From: Medicago truncatula
Lineage: Eukaryota; Streptophyta; Magnoliopsida; Fabales; Fabaceae
Length of the DNA stretch: 64,000 bases
Direction of reading: 5' to 3'
Assembly (NCBI RefSeq): GCF_003473485.1
Contig: NC_053042.1
Coordinates: 33,694,762-33,758,761, forward strand
In this document: positions 47,528 through 59,725 of the stretch, one piece after another
Numbering within the stretch: position 1 is the first letter of the stretch
Layout of the letters: every line of letters begins with the position of its first letter
Notes under the pieces: generated by a model
Told to the model about the DNA's origin: nothing
Database searches by the model: none
Seen by the model: the letters and a program-made list of their open reading frames with translations, nothing else
Translations under genes and position numbers: made by a program

Positions 47528-48954
47528 TTGATCTCATATTTTTCTATAATTGTGGTCTTCAAATTACAACAGCAGTACATGATGGAGAAACAAATGAGTT
47601 TATACAAAAGAAATCTATATTTAATATATATTTAATAAGTTGTGAGTTGGATACATTGCAGTTTGACATGACATTTTTGTTATGAGCTAGTTAGATCTCA
47701 CTGGAATAGTATGAAGGTAGTTCATAACATGGTGTCCATGCAGAAAGGTTGCATAGGTACCCTCTATCTGCCTGGGCTGCTATGGATGGCTCTTGGTCTT
47801 TCCTTCTGAATCAAGGTTACTGAAAAAGTGCAAGGCAGCATTACTTGCCTATTGGCATTGTATGGAGGACACACTTGTATTGATATAAGATTTGGAAACT
47901 TTTGCTTTTCTCCATGTTCAAATGTATGTATGGACATGTTAAGGAAAACAAAAAAAAAAAGGCATGGATCATTGTTGATTTTTTTCCTGCTATTGGTATT
48001 CTAGCGTTGGTTCACATATTCTCCAAGCCAGATAACATTGTGGTGGCATTGATTTCATACAGCCAAACTGGCCGTGTCATGCAATAAGGATTTTGTATTG
48101 CCATACCATATTATTTTTTTGTGGGTGAATTTTGACCGTTGCTTATATAAACGAAGCTTGCTTCCAACATTTGTTATACCTCTTTTGCATGCATTATTTA
48201 GGTATGCAATGTTATTTTACTGAATAATTTGTGCCAAACCAATAGTGCAAAACCATGTTTTCTCAATTACACTCAACAATAATTCTGTATTCCAAATAGC
48301 ATTGGGGATGCTTTAGTAAGATTTGGAAGGAATTTTTATGCATATGTCATATCATACATGTTTGTTTATGTGTTTACATAACTAATGTATGATATATTCA
48401 TGAGCTGTTTCAATTTATTTTTGCAAGGTTTTCAAGCTGGCTTATATAGTACAAAGTTTATAGAGTTTATGTTCATTCTCTTTTTTATTAAGTTATGTCT
48501 TTGATCAAATCTTTAACCCCTTACACAACCATTTAATTTCTAACCTTTTGATTGCAAGGGAGACAAGGGTACGTAAAATCTTGAATTGTGCATGTTGCAG
48601 TACTGATAATAGTTTGAAAATAAATCTCTATACTCTTTATTAGAATGAGAAATTGCTTGGATAGAAACTTCGCCATGGAATAAGCATCATGAAATTGATT
48701 TCAATGTGCAGAGGAGGAGCAATGAGATTATTTTGAATATCTTTAAGCCTTCTCATGGTAGGTTGTTTGATTTGTACATCAGTCGAGTGGGGTTACAGGA
48801 TGATAAAGTTGAATTTGGACAGGTTGTGATACGTGAAGGAGATCCCACAACTTGTAGCTGAGCTATTAAGTATCACACAAAGTCTTGCAGCATAATGCTT
48901 GATTAATTTCTTTTAAAGATTATAATAAAACGGCTTGCAGTATGATGCTTGATT
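47528..48954. other. 3' trailer and intergenic
   Basis: The first few hundred bases probably form the NFU 3' UTR. No further gene, and no strong repeat noted before the duplicated block at 48,955. Confidence 0.45.
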
Positions 48955-49160
48955 AATATTTTTTTTTTTTGTTATATTACACTTATCATCCAAACCAGAT
49001 ATTACTACTAACAATATATCTAATCTAATAAAACACAAGTACAGAACATTGCTACATAATTAATTTTTTTAATATATTATGCTTCCATTACATTAGCTGA
49101 GAACTCGTTTTGTAATCCATCCAATACAAAAATAAAATTCAACAAAGTCAGAGTAGCTAA
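48955..49160. repeat. Duplicated segment, copy 2
   Basis: Matches 42,655-42,905 in order (gttatattacacttatcatc, taataaaacacaagtacaga, cattacattagctga, aattcaacaaag), lacking the TA expansion. The copies lie about 6.3 kb apart in the same orientation. Confidence 0.75.
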
Positions 49161-49835
49161 CTAAAATGCAATCTTGATGGCAAATTCAGCATTCCTACCC
49201 AGTCAAAAGTTAGCCGGACAGAACTACGAAATTGTAAAAAGATGTTAGATTTAATTCCTCCTTGAAATTGAGATCTCCAGATGCAAATGATGTGAGAGTC
49301 ACTTGTTCTGGATTGGATTTGATCTGCTATCCAGAGACTGCCTTAAACTTGTGTTCATAGATATCTGAGAGGTTTCATAACATATTTTCAACCTATCTCC
49401 ACAGATATCTGAGAGGTCTCATAACATATTTTCAACTTCTCTAAACTTGCAGAGAAGAGGAGACATGAACTAGCAGCTTCTGTGGCGGAAACCAATCTAT
49501 AAGATTAATTATAGTTTCACTAGTGATCAAAACTATAGATCATGTCATGAAATTTAAGATCATTAAGACAGAGACCCAACAATGCACGTTGAGTGGTTAT
49601 CATGGCAGGGTTTAGCTAAACAAACAACTCAGGATAATTTGGTTTACCATAAGAATTATCAGAGAATCTACATGCTTATTTACCATTCAGTATCAATTAT
49701 GGATTTATCTTTAAAGACAAAGTTTGATAAACTATGACTCACCACAATCTTACCAACATGTTTTTCAGCCAACACTGCTTCCGAATCTTAGTAAGTATAG
49801 ATTCAAAACAAAACAAAAGAAAAAACTAAATGTAT

Positions 49836-50105
49836 AAAGACTGATGCTTATGGGTATTTAACTAACCAATTAATAAGTCAACTTTGTCAGCTACCAGATC
49901 TTGAACAATAAATAAAAAACACTGATACTTATTTTATTTGTATTTGATTAAAAAGTATTGAAAAGTTAAACTCCTAACCTTCAAAAAGGGGCATTCCGAG
50001 AATCGAACTCGGGACCTCTCGCACCCAAAGCGAGAATCATACCACTAGACCAAATGCCCTGACATGCAAAGTTATTGTTTGTGAATCTGTTAGTGAGACA
50101 AAAGC
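49836..50105. repeat. tRNA-containing duplicated segment, copy 1
   Basis: Starts actgatgcttatgggtattt and shares with 50,668-50,930 the blocks taaccaattaataagtcaac, caataaataaaaaacac, the tRNA body, and the trailing tga(c/t)atg(c/a)aaagtt. Confidence 0.85.
49988..50059 (-). tRNA. tRNA-Pro (anticodon UGG)
   Basis: 72 nt on the minus strand. Acceptor arms gggcatt and aatgccc pair fully. The anticodon stem ctcgc/gcgag encloses tttgggt with anticodon TGG. The T arm ccgag-ttcgatt-ctcgg is perfect. A box tggtctagtggta and B box ggttcgatt-like gagttcgattc are present. No intron. Confidence 0.9.
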
Positions 50106-50182
50106 TTAATTTACAATAAAATTATACATAGTTTGATTTGAATGTTCTTTTGCCTAAATATATATAGGCAAAATATGGACCT

Positions 50183-50413
50183 CTAAGCATTTGTTAATAG
50201 TTTTGTTAATAGTTTTTCATGGTTTTTCTCTACATCTAGCAATTGGGCACCATCCATATGATTTATTCTCCTTATTACAGAATTTATAGATTTCCTCCAC
50301 ACATGTCCAAACCACCTAAATCTAGATTTAAGCATCGTATATACAATAGGTGCTAATTCGCTACCCCAATTCTCTCTCTTTAATGGTATTATTATTCCTA
50401 TTCCCATCTTCAT
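50183..50413 (-). pseudogene. LINE ORF2 C-terminal fragment
   Basis: The minus frame gives SELAPIVYTMLKSRFRWFGH then VWRKSINSVIRRINHMD, the conserved end of plant LINE ORF2 just upstream of the region seen at 45,074. Opposite orientation to that fragment. It lies between the two tRNA segments. Confidence 0.65.
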
Positions 50414-50667
50414 CTTTTTTTTTTGTTAGGGATCCTTCCTCGTCTAGTATTTCCCCTCATCCATTGCAGCATCCTCATGGACCACAATCTTTTTTGTGTT
50501 GGCTTTTTACTCAACACTTCATCTCAGACAACAATGCAACTTTTTCACATGATTATAAAAGAAACTATTTGTCAATTGTAATTTTAAATGGAGACTTTAT
50601 CACATTAGGACAAAAATCTGGATACTAATACATTATACATGTATCACAGCATTCATCTTTGAGGCTT

Positions 50668-50930
50668 AAAAACTGATGTTTATGGGTATTTTAACTAACC
50701 AATTAATAAGTCAACCTTGTCAGCTTCCAGATCTTCAACAATAAATAAAAAACACCGAGCTTCCTGTATTAAACTAAAATATTGAAAAAGTTAAACTCTT
50801 AACCTTCAAAAGGGGCACTCAGCAAATCGAACTCAGGACCTCTCGCACCCAAAGCGAGAATCAAACCACTAGACCAAATGCCCTGATATGAAAAGTTTTA
50901 GTTTGTAAGTAAGTTAGTTGGGACAATTGT
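50668..50930. repeat. tRNA-containing duplicated segment, copy 2
   Basis: The more diverged copy of 49,836-50,105 in direct orientation, 832 bases downstream, carrying the decayed tRNA. Confidence 0.85.
50812..50883 (-). pseudogene. tRNA-Pro(UGG) pseudogene
   Basis: Same 72-nt length as the copy at 49,988. Anticodon arm ctcgc-tttgggt-gcgag is intact. The T arm is broken (ctgag opposite tgctg gives two mismatches and a wobble) and the acceptor has one G-U pair. Probably non-functional. Confidence 0.7.
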
Positions 50931-53280
50931 GTAAGGAAAAATTGAAGTCTATACCTCTTATCTTCATCACATGTCATCACTCAACAAGTTGATGACAATT
51001 TTCATTCTCATATCCAATAGGATCTAAATATGAAATCTGATCATGAGTTCATGACTGAAGTAAAAGAACATTCAAATCAGAATATTATCAACATTGAATA
51101 CCATAATTCTATTGTGACTTGTGAGATAAATAAATGCAATAGGAAAATCAAACTATGCATCAGAAACCACACTGATAAAGCAATGCAAGCCCAAAAATGC
51201 TGAGATTGGTGGTGCTACATATGGATTTCTGTCTATGCTCCCATTTTCTGGGGCAGGGGTAATTTCTAGGCTTTAACCATCGTGCTTCACGAATTTTTCT
51301 GCATTTTCTTGTTATTGTCATATTTATTGAAATCAGGGCTTCTGTCAAAGCCAAGAAGTTTTCTGTTTGAAATTTGAACTTTTCCCTTTAATTTTGATAA
51401 AAGGAAGGAGTCTCAGCTGTTAGCTGAAATAACCTCAATGTATTTTACGCATTGGATCTCTTCTTTCCTTACAGTAAAAATTTGATTCATCAAAGAGAAT
51501 GAAAACTTACAAAGACGTTGTTATGGTTTTGTGTGACATTTCAAAAGTGGGAAGTCCTACATTCTTCAACCCTCAAACCTTTAAAGGGTTAATAATCTAT
51601 TATGAACTACTTTAAGCAATTTATTTTCTACTTATCATAGAACATAGCACTTTAATTTTGCCTTCAACAACTAATGTAAGCTAAATTTTGTATTCTATCT
51701 CAAAATTTAAGTTGGGTCTAACTCAACTTTATAAAACCAACTTGCAAGGTCAGAGATGCTCATCGCATATAACCAACATTCTCTAATGCAACATATTATC
51801 TAATGTGTGACTCTCAACATTCTATAATGCCGCATACATTTAGTTCCCGAATTGATTTATAATATAACTCATTTTCATTTATCGAACTTAGAAAGTGAAT
51901 TAATGTATACTTACACCAAAAAGTGCATCAGTACAATCCTACTTCCCAGAAATAAGCACAAAATGCACGAGAAGTTAAACATTGCGAAGAAACATTTCAA
52001 CAAACAGTTAAAGGGCATGTTGAGATTGAAAATGTTGGTATTGTTAAGGTAGTTAATATAAAAGAGTGATTTGGAATGAATTGAGATGGGTAACAGTGGA
52101 ATAGAGAACAAGCAATGGAATTGGAGAAGATGAATAACATACCTGATGAATGATGATACTCAAAGATTGGCGTTGCATGCATGTATCCATGTTCTCTACT
52201 TTGCTGTAATATTGGTCGTTAGAGTTTTGTTCGTTTTCTGCTACATAAATATTATTTATTTTTTTTAGGAAATAATAACTTATTTTTTAATGTTTTCCTT
52301 TTTTATTTTTGAAGGGTTTCCCTTTTTTATTTATTTGTTTCATTCACATCCTTTTATATCTTTTCATTTATTTAAAATTTTAAATTCTTATAACAAAGAA
52401 AAAAATATTTAAATTCTCATTACCCACGTAATAAAAAAACTCTCATAAATATTCTTTTATCGGATAAAATTAATATAGGTCATGTATTTTAAATTTTGCA
52501 TACACACAACTTGTGAGGCCATAAAAGCAAAGAATAGAAGTCTTGAGATTCGTCGTGTAAATGCAACTCAGTTGATAGTTCTGTGAAAATTTAATTGTAG
52601 GGACCGATGTTCGTACTCTAGATTCCCCACTTCTTTAAACTTATAGGTGCAAGTCTAACCACTAAACAACTCGATAAAAAATGTCTCGAGATACGTTAAA
52701 TCAAAGACCAGTCAAATCAAAGATCGGTGGCTGAGATCAAACTGTATGAAAACTAGCAGAACAAATTTGAACAACAGGATCATTGGTCTACGACCGAGAT
52801 CGACCATTGCGTGAAACAGTTACACTAGGGCAAAGTTGTGATTTAACATATTTTTAAGAAGCTAAATTAGTCCATCCAAATTAACATCTAAGAAAATCAA
52901 ACTTACAACTTTAAAAAAGAGCACACCGAAAGGTCCAAAATTAATTAGTTATCTCTTTTAAGTTCAAATTCAAATGATAACAAGACTGCATAGTGGAAAG
53001 ATTTATCTTTTTTGTTTTACCACCTATGTCAATCAAATTTGTTTTTAGCTTTTGAAACACTACCGTAACCTTACACAATGAGTAATCCCCGCATAGTCAC
53101 TTGGTAATTTTTTTGTCCATGTAGAGTCAATTCCTTTAAATTTGATGTTTATAACAAAATTCTTAAAAAACATCGTTATAAATTAGTGTTTCAACTTTTA
53201 AGTATCTAAAAAAAACAAAAAACTTTTAAGTCATAAATTATTTATACTGTTATTGCTTTTTTTCCAACTTCATAAAAAGT
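50931..53280. other. Intergenic, nothing assigned
   Basis: No gene or clear element. Small open frames at 51.1 and 51.9-52.2 kb overlap on opposite strands and show no motif. Confidence 0.5.
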
Positions 53281-53649
53281 AGGCTTAATAGCAATTTTGA
53301 CCCCCTAAGTATCAGGAAGTTGTTTTGGCCCCCTAACAAAATAAAATACAATTCAGCCCCATAAGTATTTCTCCTTTTGCAGTTTTGGCCCCCCAAGCCA
53401 ATTTTGACGCCACATGTGTAATTTTTTTTAAAATTTTTTTAAATTAATTTTTTTTTAATAATTAAAAAAAATACAAAATAAAATAATTACACATGTGGCG
53501 TCCAAATCAGCATTGACTTGGTCAAAATTGGCATGGGGGCCAAAACTGCAAAATGGACAATACTTAGAGGGTTGTATTGTATTTTATTTTGTTGGGGACC
53601 AAAATCGCAACTTCTTGATATTTAAGGGGTCAAAACTACTATTAAACCT
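53281..53649. mobile_element. Foldback MITE, AGGCTTAAT family, 7-bp TSD
   Basis: Starts aggcttaatagcaattttga and ends with the near inverted complement tcaaaactactattaaacct. Arms of over 150 bases pair, including ttacacatgtggcg with cgccacatgtgtaa around an A/T-rich centre. The direct repeat aaaaagt flanks it (53274-53280 and 53650-53656). Same family as 22,474. Confidence 0.85.
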
Positions 53650-53656
53650 AAAAAGT

Positions 53657-54211
53657 ATCTACGGATCATTTAACGCAAATGTGACAAACCAAAAAAGTGT
53701 TTATAACACTAAACATGATTACTTATATATATATATTTCTTCGATTTTGTTTTAATTTAAGACTTAATAATACATCTAAGAACAATAGTTGTGAGAACGG
53801 TAAATTTAGACATATAAATTTAACATTAAACGTCCACGTAAATACATTTTAATGAGTTTACTTAAAAAAGGATAATAATAGAGATATTTTATGACTTAAT
53901 AACTAACTCATTGTAAACATCTATATTTGAAACCGCACCATGTATTTTGGTTTTTGTTTTCAATGGTAAAACGACTGAGTTGTAAGTAGTGACAACATTA
54001 TCCAATGGATTGGGATATGGTGCACAAGTGTCATCACCCAAGTGGAGGAAACGATTGACACCAAAGTTTGTGAGGATGAGATGATTCTCCTCCAAAATAA
54101 ACAACCAAACTAACACACTTCACTCACTCAAAGCCTCTCAAACTACAATCTAATCTTGTCCTTTTGCCACATTAAGATTATCAAAAGAGAGACACACACA
54201 GAAAGATAGTC
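53657..54211 (+). promoter_or_regulatory. PSAE promoter region
   Basis: About 560 bases between the MITE and the start codon. It includes ccaatgg (54,001) and, near 54,173, gattatc, the complement of a GATAA I-box often found in light-regulated genes. No TATA box stands out at the expected distance. Assignments are motif-level only. Confidence 0.35.
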
Positions 54212-55379
54212 ATGGCTAGCAGCAGCATGGCATCAGCAGCTACTGGATTTTTGTTGTCACTTAATGTTGCTGCCAACAGCACAACCTCTTCAGCTTCTTC
54301 AAGGAGTACCATGTTGATGTTCCCTTTAAAGTCCAACAATATTGGTTCTTCTTCTTCTAGACTTGTTGTCAGGGCAACCGATGAGGCTGCCCCGGCTGCA
54401 CCTGCTGCCCCCGCTGCTCCAGCTGCTGATGCAGCTCCTACTCCTAAACCCAAGCCACCACCAATTGGCCCCAAGAGAGGTTCTAAGGTAATTAGTTTCC
54501 CAATATGCTGATTATCATATTAAGATAGACAATATAGAAGTATATATTTAAAATTGCATGAATGATGATTATACTAGGATCCCACTTATTTCATTTGTCA
54601 ATTGTTTTTAAGTTCTCTATTGCATCTACTGCCATAAGATGTATTGCAACAAAGTAGTCTCTTGTTGCAATTATACATTGGTTTAGTTTGAATTTACTTA
54701 TTTATGGTGTATCAAAGCTTTTCAATTCAAATTAATTTATGATTCTTCATTTATAAAATGATACTACTTATGACTTTGTGGAAAGATATATTAGAGTGTT
54801 TTTGGAAACAAATAGATGCATAACCTATTTCAACTAAAACTCACTTGGGTTGGCCTGGTGATATTGACTTGAGACCTGAGAGTGTGCTCCTCTTCAAGTT
54901 CTCAGGTTCTAATCTCCATAGGGCCAATTTAGGTGGACTAATTTAGCTTCTTATAAAAAATTACCTATTTCAACTATCTTTAGCTAGTCTACACAGTCAA
55001 ATAAGTGATTAGTCTCATAACCGGTCTAAATTGACGAGGGTGAAAATTATATTGAACTTGCTCTCTAGCAACAAGTATAGCTTATGATATTTCTTTGCAC
55101 TCAACAGGTGAAGATTCTTAGGAAGGAATCCTACTGGTACAAAGGCACTGGATCAGTTGTTGCTGTTGATCAAGTGAGTGACCTCAAACTCATATTTCAA
55201 CCAAACCTAAGTTTTTTCCTCATAATCCATTGGTAACTCAGCTCTTGTTTAACTGATTTCTCTTTGTTGTGCAGGACCCCAAGACTCGCTACCCTGTCGT
55301 GGTTCGATTCCAGAAAGTGAACTACGCCAATGTATCGACAAATAACTATGCTTTGGATGAGATTGAAGAAGTTGTTTAA
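54212..55379 (+). CDS. PSAE: Photosystem I subunit IV (PsaE), plastid precursor
   Basis: Three exons, 54212-54487, 55108-55173 and 55275-55379, join in frame to 148 residues. Residues 1-53 are a Ser/Ala/Thr-rich chloroplast transit peptide, with likely cleavage near LVVR/A (54-55). An Ala-Pro-rich linker (58-88) follows, then the conserved SH3-like barrel from about 89: [42 protein letters not shown] and the terminal LDEIEEV. PsaE lies on the stromal side of photosystem I, supporting ferredoxin docking and cyclic electron flow. The AAPAAP run is longer than in many homologues and probably slippage-prone. Intron 1 contains a SINE-like piece. All core residues are intact. Confidence 0.97.
54845..54945 (+). 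repeat. SINE-like fragment in PSAE intron 1
   Basis: A-box-like ggttggcctggtgatattga and B-box-like ctcaggttctaatctccat about 45 bases apart, the tRNA-like head of a SINE. Confidence 0.4.
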
Positions 55380-57457
55380 TGAGACAAATTTAATTGTAAT
55401 TTCAACTCTTGTTATGATATTGAAGTTACTAGCCTAAGGTTTTTTCATGTCAAAAATATTTGTATCATATTCTGTCTGATATCTATCTTCTTCTTGATCT
55501 CTAGAAACTACATTCATTGTGCAGTTGCCCATAATCTTAAAGTTTACTTGCTTCTTATTGAATTCAAATGAGGCATGTTAGTGAAATACTCCTAAATGTC
55601 TGATTAGGCATGTTAATGCCGTACATTTAAGGCCAATGCAACAACTGAAATTGACCTAATAATGAAACTGAAATACTCTTCGCTCCTTTGAGCCATCGTG
55701 AAGTGGAAATATGTGGTTTTGCTACGGAGCATTGCTATTGCTCACGAGAAAATATGTCCTAAAGAAATCACGACAAAGCTTTAACAATGTAAAATTGTTC
55801 CAGCTGGAAAACAAGGGAGGGCATTGTATGGCATTAATAAAATAAGTGTTAAATAGCCATTCGTGAATTGTTTGCTATGTTATCTCTCGCGATAACTAGC
55901 ATCGTTCTTTGCTAAGTATCCTTATGATAGTAAGTGCAAGTGAGTGAAATTGGTGTTGCATATGATCTGGCTAGGCCCCCTTTTCATAATTTCATTTAAA
56001 GTTCAAACTCTCGACCTCTTTCCTAATACTCCGCTGGTGTCCCAACCTCTTTTTATGTAAAATGATATACTAAAATAATATCACTATGAAGGAGTAACAA
56101 CAAGCGTGAGAACACAATGAAATGATGGTAATATTGTATGGAACATTTTTAAATTAATACTTAAGTTTTTTCAATATCTAACAAGACTACAACATTTTTC
56201 AAGAGTCGACTTTATCTCTTTATCTTGGTAAAAACAAAAAAAAAAAACTTTTTATCTTAGTTCTATTTCAATAATTGTACTAACTTGCAAAAAATTTGTG
56301 GATGATATATTCTTAGTTGGAGTTCGAGAGGAGGTTGATGAAAAGTTAGTGATCTTGTGACATGTTTTAGAAATACACTGTTGTTTAAGTAGAAATAAAA
56401 CAGATTATACGGAAACAGGTTTCGTTTATATGCTATGAAAGCATTTTCTATTTTCATTTTCTAAAACTTGTTAGTTTTACTTGTTATCAATGGACATAGA
56501 GACTCTAGAAATGATAAATTGTCTTGCATAATTGAAAACTATGAAGATGTCTAAAAAACTATTTTTACTATTTTTCAAAAATGCATCATCCCTAACTAGC
56601 ATTTTATCTTATCACAATGACAATAACTCACTACGAAAGTATCTCATCTTATTGTTAGCAAACTAAGATGAAGATGAACATATATTCTAGAAAACGAAAA
56701 CAAAAAATAGTTTTATAAAGTTTGTTTTAGGCAAATATTTCATAAAGTTAGCATGCCCTAAGCTAAGTTTAGCAAAGAACAAACAAATTCTAACATAACA
56801 AGGAAAATTGAAGAATATTCAATATCCCAAATATCACATTTTAATTACTATATGGATCCATCATGCTATGTGATGGGAAGATAGATATATGTCAACATCC
56901 CAGTAGGATGAATAAAACAGAAAATCTTCGGTATGACATGCAACAGAAAAATATTTCGCAAGCTTAAAAGTAAATTTTGTGCATAATTATAATGTGTTAG
57001 AACACGAATAGGAAGACCTGTAAGAGCATTAATATTGAGATTAGATCAACAAGCTGGAACTAGTCATTTTTTTTACAAAGTTTATGCCACGACGATCTAT
57101 ATAAGGGATATTTTGTTGATGCATTCTTGTTGAAGTTGAAAATAGATAAGCACTCGTGTTTTCGAAGAATAGATCAAGCAGAGAATAGTATAGATCAGAC
57201 ATAAACAACAACAAAAAAGCTATACATTAAATATTAAAAGAGACATAGTTTGTCCTAAACTAAATATATGATTTTAAGTACATTAAATATATAAGAAGAC
57301 TAGGACGAAAAATTATAAAAGTTTGATAGAATATGCACTATAGGGAAACAAAACCAGAGGCAAAAAGAAAAGAAAGAAACCTAGGGCTGAACTCCTTGTA
57401 TAAGGGGGAGGAGTATATGAGAGAGAGATCATCCTTCAAGAGTATGGAAAAGAACTT
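55380..57457. other. Intergenic with a LINE relic
   Basis: The first about 150 bases are the PSAE 3' trailer. The only recognisable item is the reverse transcriptase relic at 56,295. The rest is A+T-rich without structure. The LPA1-like gene ends at 57,458. Confidence 0.45.
56295..56433 (+). pseudogene. LINE reverse transcriptase fragment
   Basis: The frame reads FVDDIFLVGVREEVDEKLVI, a stop, then LSRNKTDYTE, matching the active-site region of plant LINE reverse transcriptase (F-x-DD then REE). Short and broken. Confidence 0.55.
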
Positions 57458-59725
57458 CTAAACTCTGCCATCCATGCCATCTAGTAGGCCAGTCCAGATT
57501 CCCTTTACCGGCGGTAATTGTGCAACGAAAGCATTCCAAGGTGGATAACCAACACCACTTCCACGAACTCGACCATCCAAGCGTAGAGAGAGATACCTAT
57601 ACATTGAAACTGTTAGAACAACAACCCTGGTTTAAAAGAAAACAGATACAAAAAAGGGAAATAGAGAATACACAAAGATTTGACAACGGAGTTCGACCAA
57701 TTGTGTCTTTGTCTCTTACTACAGAGTGGCTGCTGTGATTTTCTATTATTCAAACTTAGGTTACAGATTACAAATCGTATTTAAATACTACAATTTCTTT
57801 ATAGAATTTTCTATCATGTATATTTTCTTTAGCTGAAAAGTTAGAGGAGATATCTACACATTTAAACATTTTAGCACTAATAAGGATAGTACTTACACCG
57901 GAGAGTCAGAGGATACACCTGCCATCTTTTTTTGTTCATCTAACCACCTATTAACAAGACGAGGAAAAAATTAAAACAATTGGAAAAACAATTTCAATTG
58001 CATATAAAACTTTGTGTTGTCATAGACATACTCGGACCACTCGGAGGTGATAACTGGAGCTAGCTGCCATAGTCTCTTCCTTCTGGTGGCAAGTTGCTTT
58101 GCCTCGTCAGTCTCCTCAGTCTCCTCAAACTCCAAAGCAGGCGAATTTCCATCTGTTACTAAGGGAACAACAAGCACTCCTCTGTCCAAAAGATTTTCTG
58201 TGAAAGGTTCACTTCGCTTAAAAGACTCGGTTATGAATGATGCTGGGCCGGCACATATTACAAGTCGAGCAATTCCTCTCAATGAGTTAACCGGAATGAT
58301 CCTTTTCTCGCTCACACGGAGCTTAAGATTTGACAAAATTTCCTCTCTTGAGAGCCGAGCCTCTTGTGCATTCTTGGCTTTGTTGTCTCTATAGTATAGG
58401 AAACCAAACAAAGATACTGCTCCAATGTCAATGCCGAGACCCTTGAGAATTTCAGAAACTTCGGAAGCTCTTGATGGATTAGACAGTGCACCAATTAGTT
58501 GTGAGATTGCTATGAGTGTCCCAAGAGAAGCACTTGCAACAAAAGCGGTGTAAAAGAACATCCTAACTGCCCGAAAGGGAGATAGAACCTCACTCCTTAT
58601 CCTGGCTGTAGAGCTGAAGAACAAATATGATTAATGATTGACTGATTGATGAAGCATCACTGCAGGAAAATAAAACTTGATGAAAGAAGCTTTGCATAAA
58701 GAAGGGAACATATAAGAAAATAAACTCATAGTGAATTATGCATTCATTTGATTTCAAAGGTTCGCTTTGCCCCAAAAGCAGAAAAGGAAGGGAAAAAATA
58801 ACCAAGCAAAATTGCAGACATAAAGATTCATGATATTATGCTCACAAACTTGATTATGCAGCCCGCTCCGCAGTCAGAGATTTGAGCACAATTGGCCCAA
58901 CTCCGTGATCAAATATAGTGTGTTCTCCATTTGTGATTTTCGTATCTTTTTACTTTTGAACTATGTTGATGTTCTACCACAAGCTAAATCTAAAACATGT
59001 ACACCAATGGTAATAGAACAAGATGATTCCAATGAAAAAAACAATGCTTCTATGATCCTAATCTTATTCTTTGCCAGACATGAGAACCACAAGAAGGATG
59101 AGGTAACCCATAAAATGTAGTAAGTAAAAAATTGAACTTACAACTAAAATTTAGTTGATTTTTGGTGGCCATTGATTGAATGCCACTCTAGGCATCAATT
59201 CTCATGATCAATTCATAGATTTTACTTCCATACTATTTGTATTTTCTTAAACAGTGCAAATAATGTTACGTATGGCAATTTCATGCATCACTAAATTCAT
59301 AGACAAATGTTAATATATCGGTTCTTATGTTAGTATTCTCTCATTTGTCAGAATTTGAACATGGATACTAATCCTTAGCTTAAACCAATTGAGCTACCTA
59401 ACTATCATTGCTACATACATATCGAAATTAAGAAACAAACATTCTAAAATCACCTCATAACCAAATATGTTTTTCATAGGAGAGAAAAAGGGTACCTAAT
59501 TTGAGGAGAAGTAGATGGTTTATTGGAAGCAGAACAAACAATAGTGGGAACAGAAGATCTTTGGTGAGAATAGTAAAGAGTGTGAGTGTGACCATAACTG
59601 AGTCTTGAGGAACTGAACATAAAATTGGTACGATGATTGTGGATGAAACATGGAGGTGGTGTTGGGAGAGTGAGGAACAAAGTGTTAGAGTTAGCAGAAG
59701 TAGAACCAAACGTTGCTAATGCCAT
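57458..59725 (-). CDS. LOW PSII ACCUMULATION 1-like protein, chloroplast
   Basis: Four exons on the minus strand, 59725-59496, 58613-58032, 57947-57897 and 57596-57458, join in frame to 333 residues with GT-AG borders. The first about 55 residues are Ser/Thr/His-rich without acids, a chloroplast transit peptide. The mature protein has membrane segments in MFFYTAFVASASLGTLIAIS and in IGAVSLFGFLYY, a charged segment (RDNKAKNAQEARLSREEI), and a hydrophilic domain including RLVICAGPASFITESFKR and WQLAPVITSEW. The C-terminus ends WTGLLDGMDGRV. I recognise it as the LPA1-related family (in Arabidopsis, I recall At4g28740). It lacks the TPR part of LPA1 itself, which is an integral thylakoid factor for photosystem II assembly. 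Its exact role is therefore uncertain; a thylakoid or envelope location is inferred. It is convergent with PSAE, whose stop is about 2 kb away. Confidence 0.85.

Noticed and set aside
53281-53649. Open frame at 53,495 as a protein gene
   Set aside because: It lies on one arm of a foldback MITE with target repeats, so the frame is incidental.
54212-55379. PSAE as a recent plastid or bacterial transfer
   Set aside because: Introns and a transit peptide show a normal nuclear gene, and its neighbours match the expected syntenic block.
45642-59725. NFU, PSAE and LPA1-like genes as a functional photosynthesis/iron-sulfur cluster
   Set aside because: The NFU protein is of the mitochondrial type, and PSAE with the LPA1-like gene are neighbours by ancient gene order. 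Plant genes are transcribed singly, so no functional clustering is implied.
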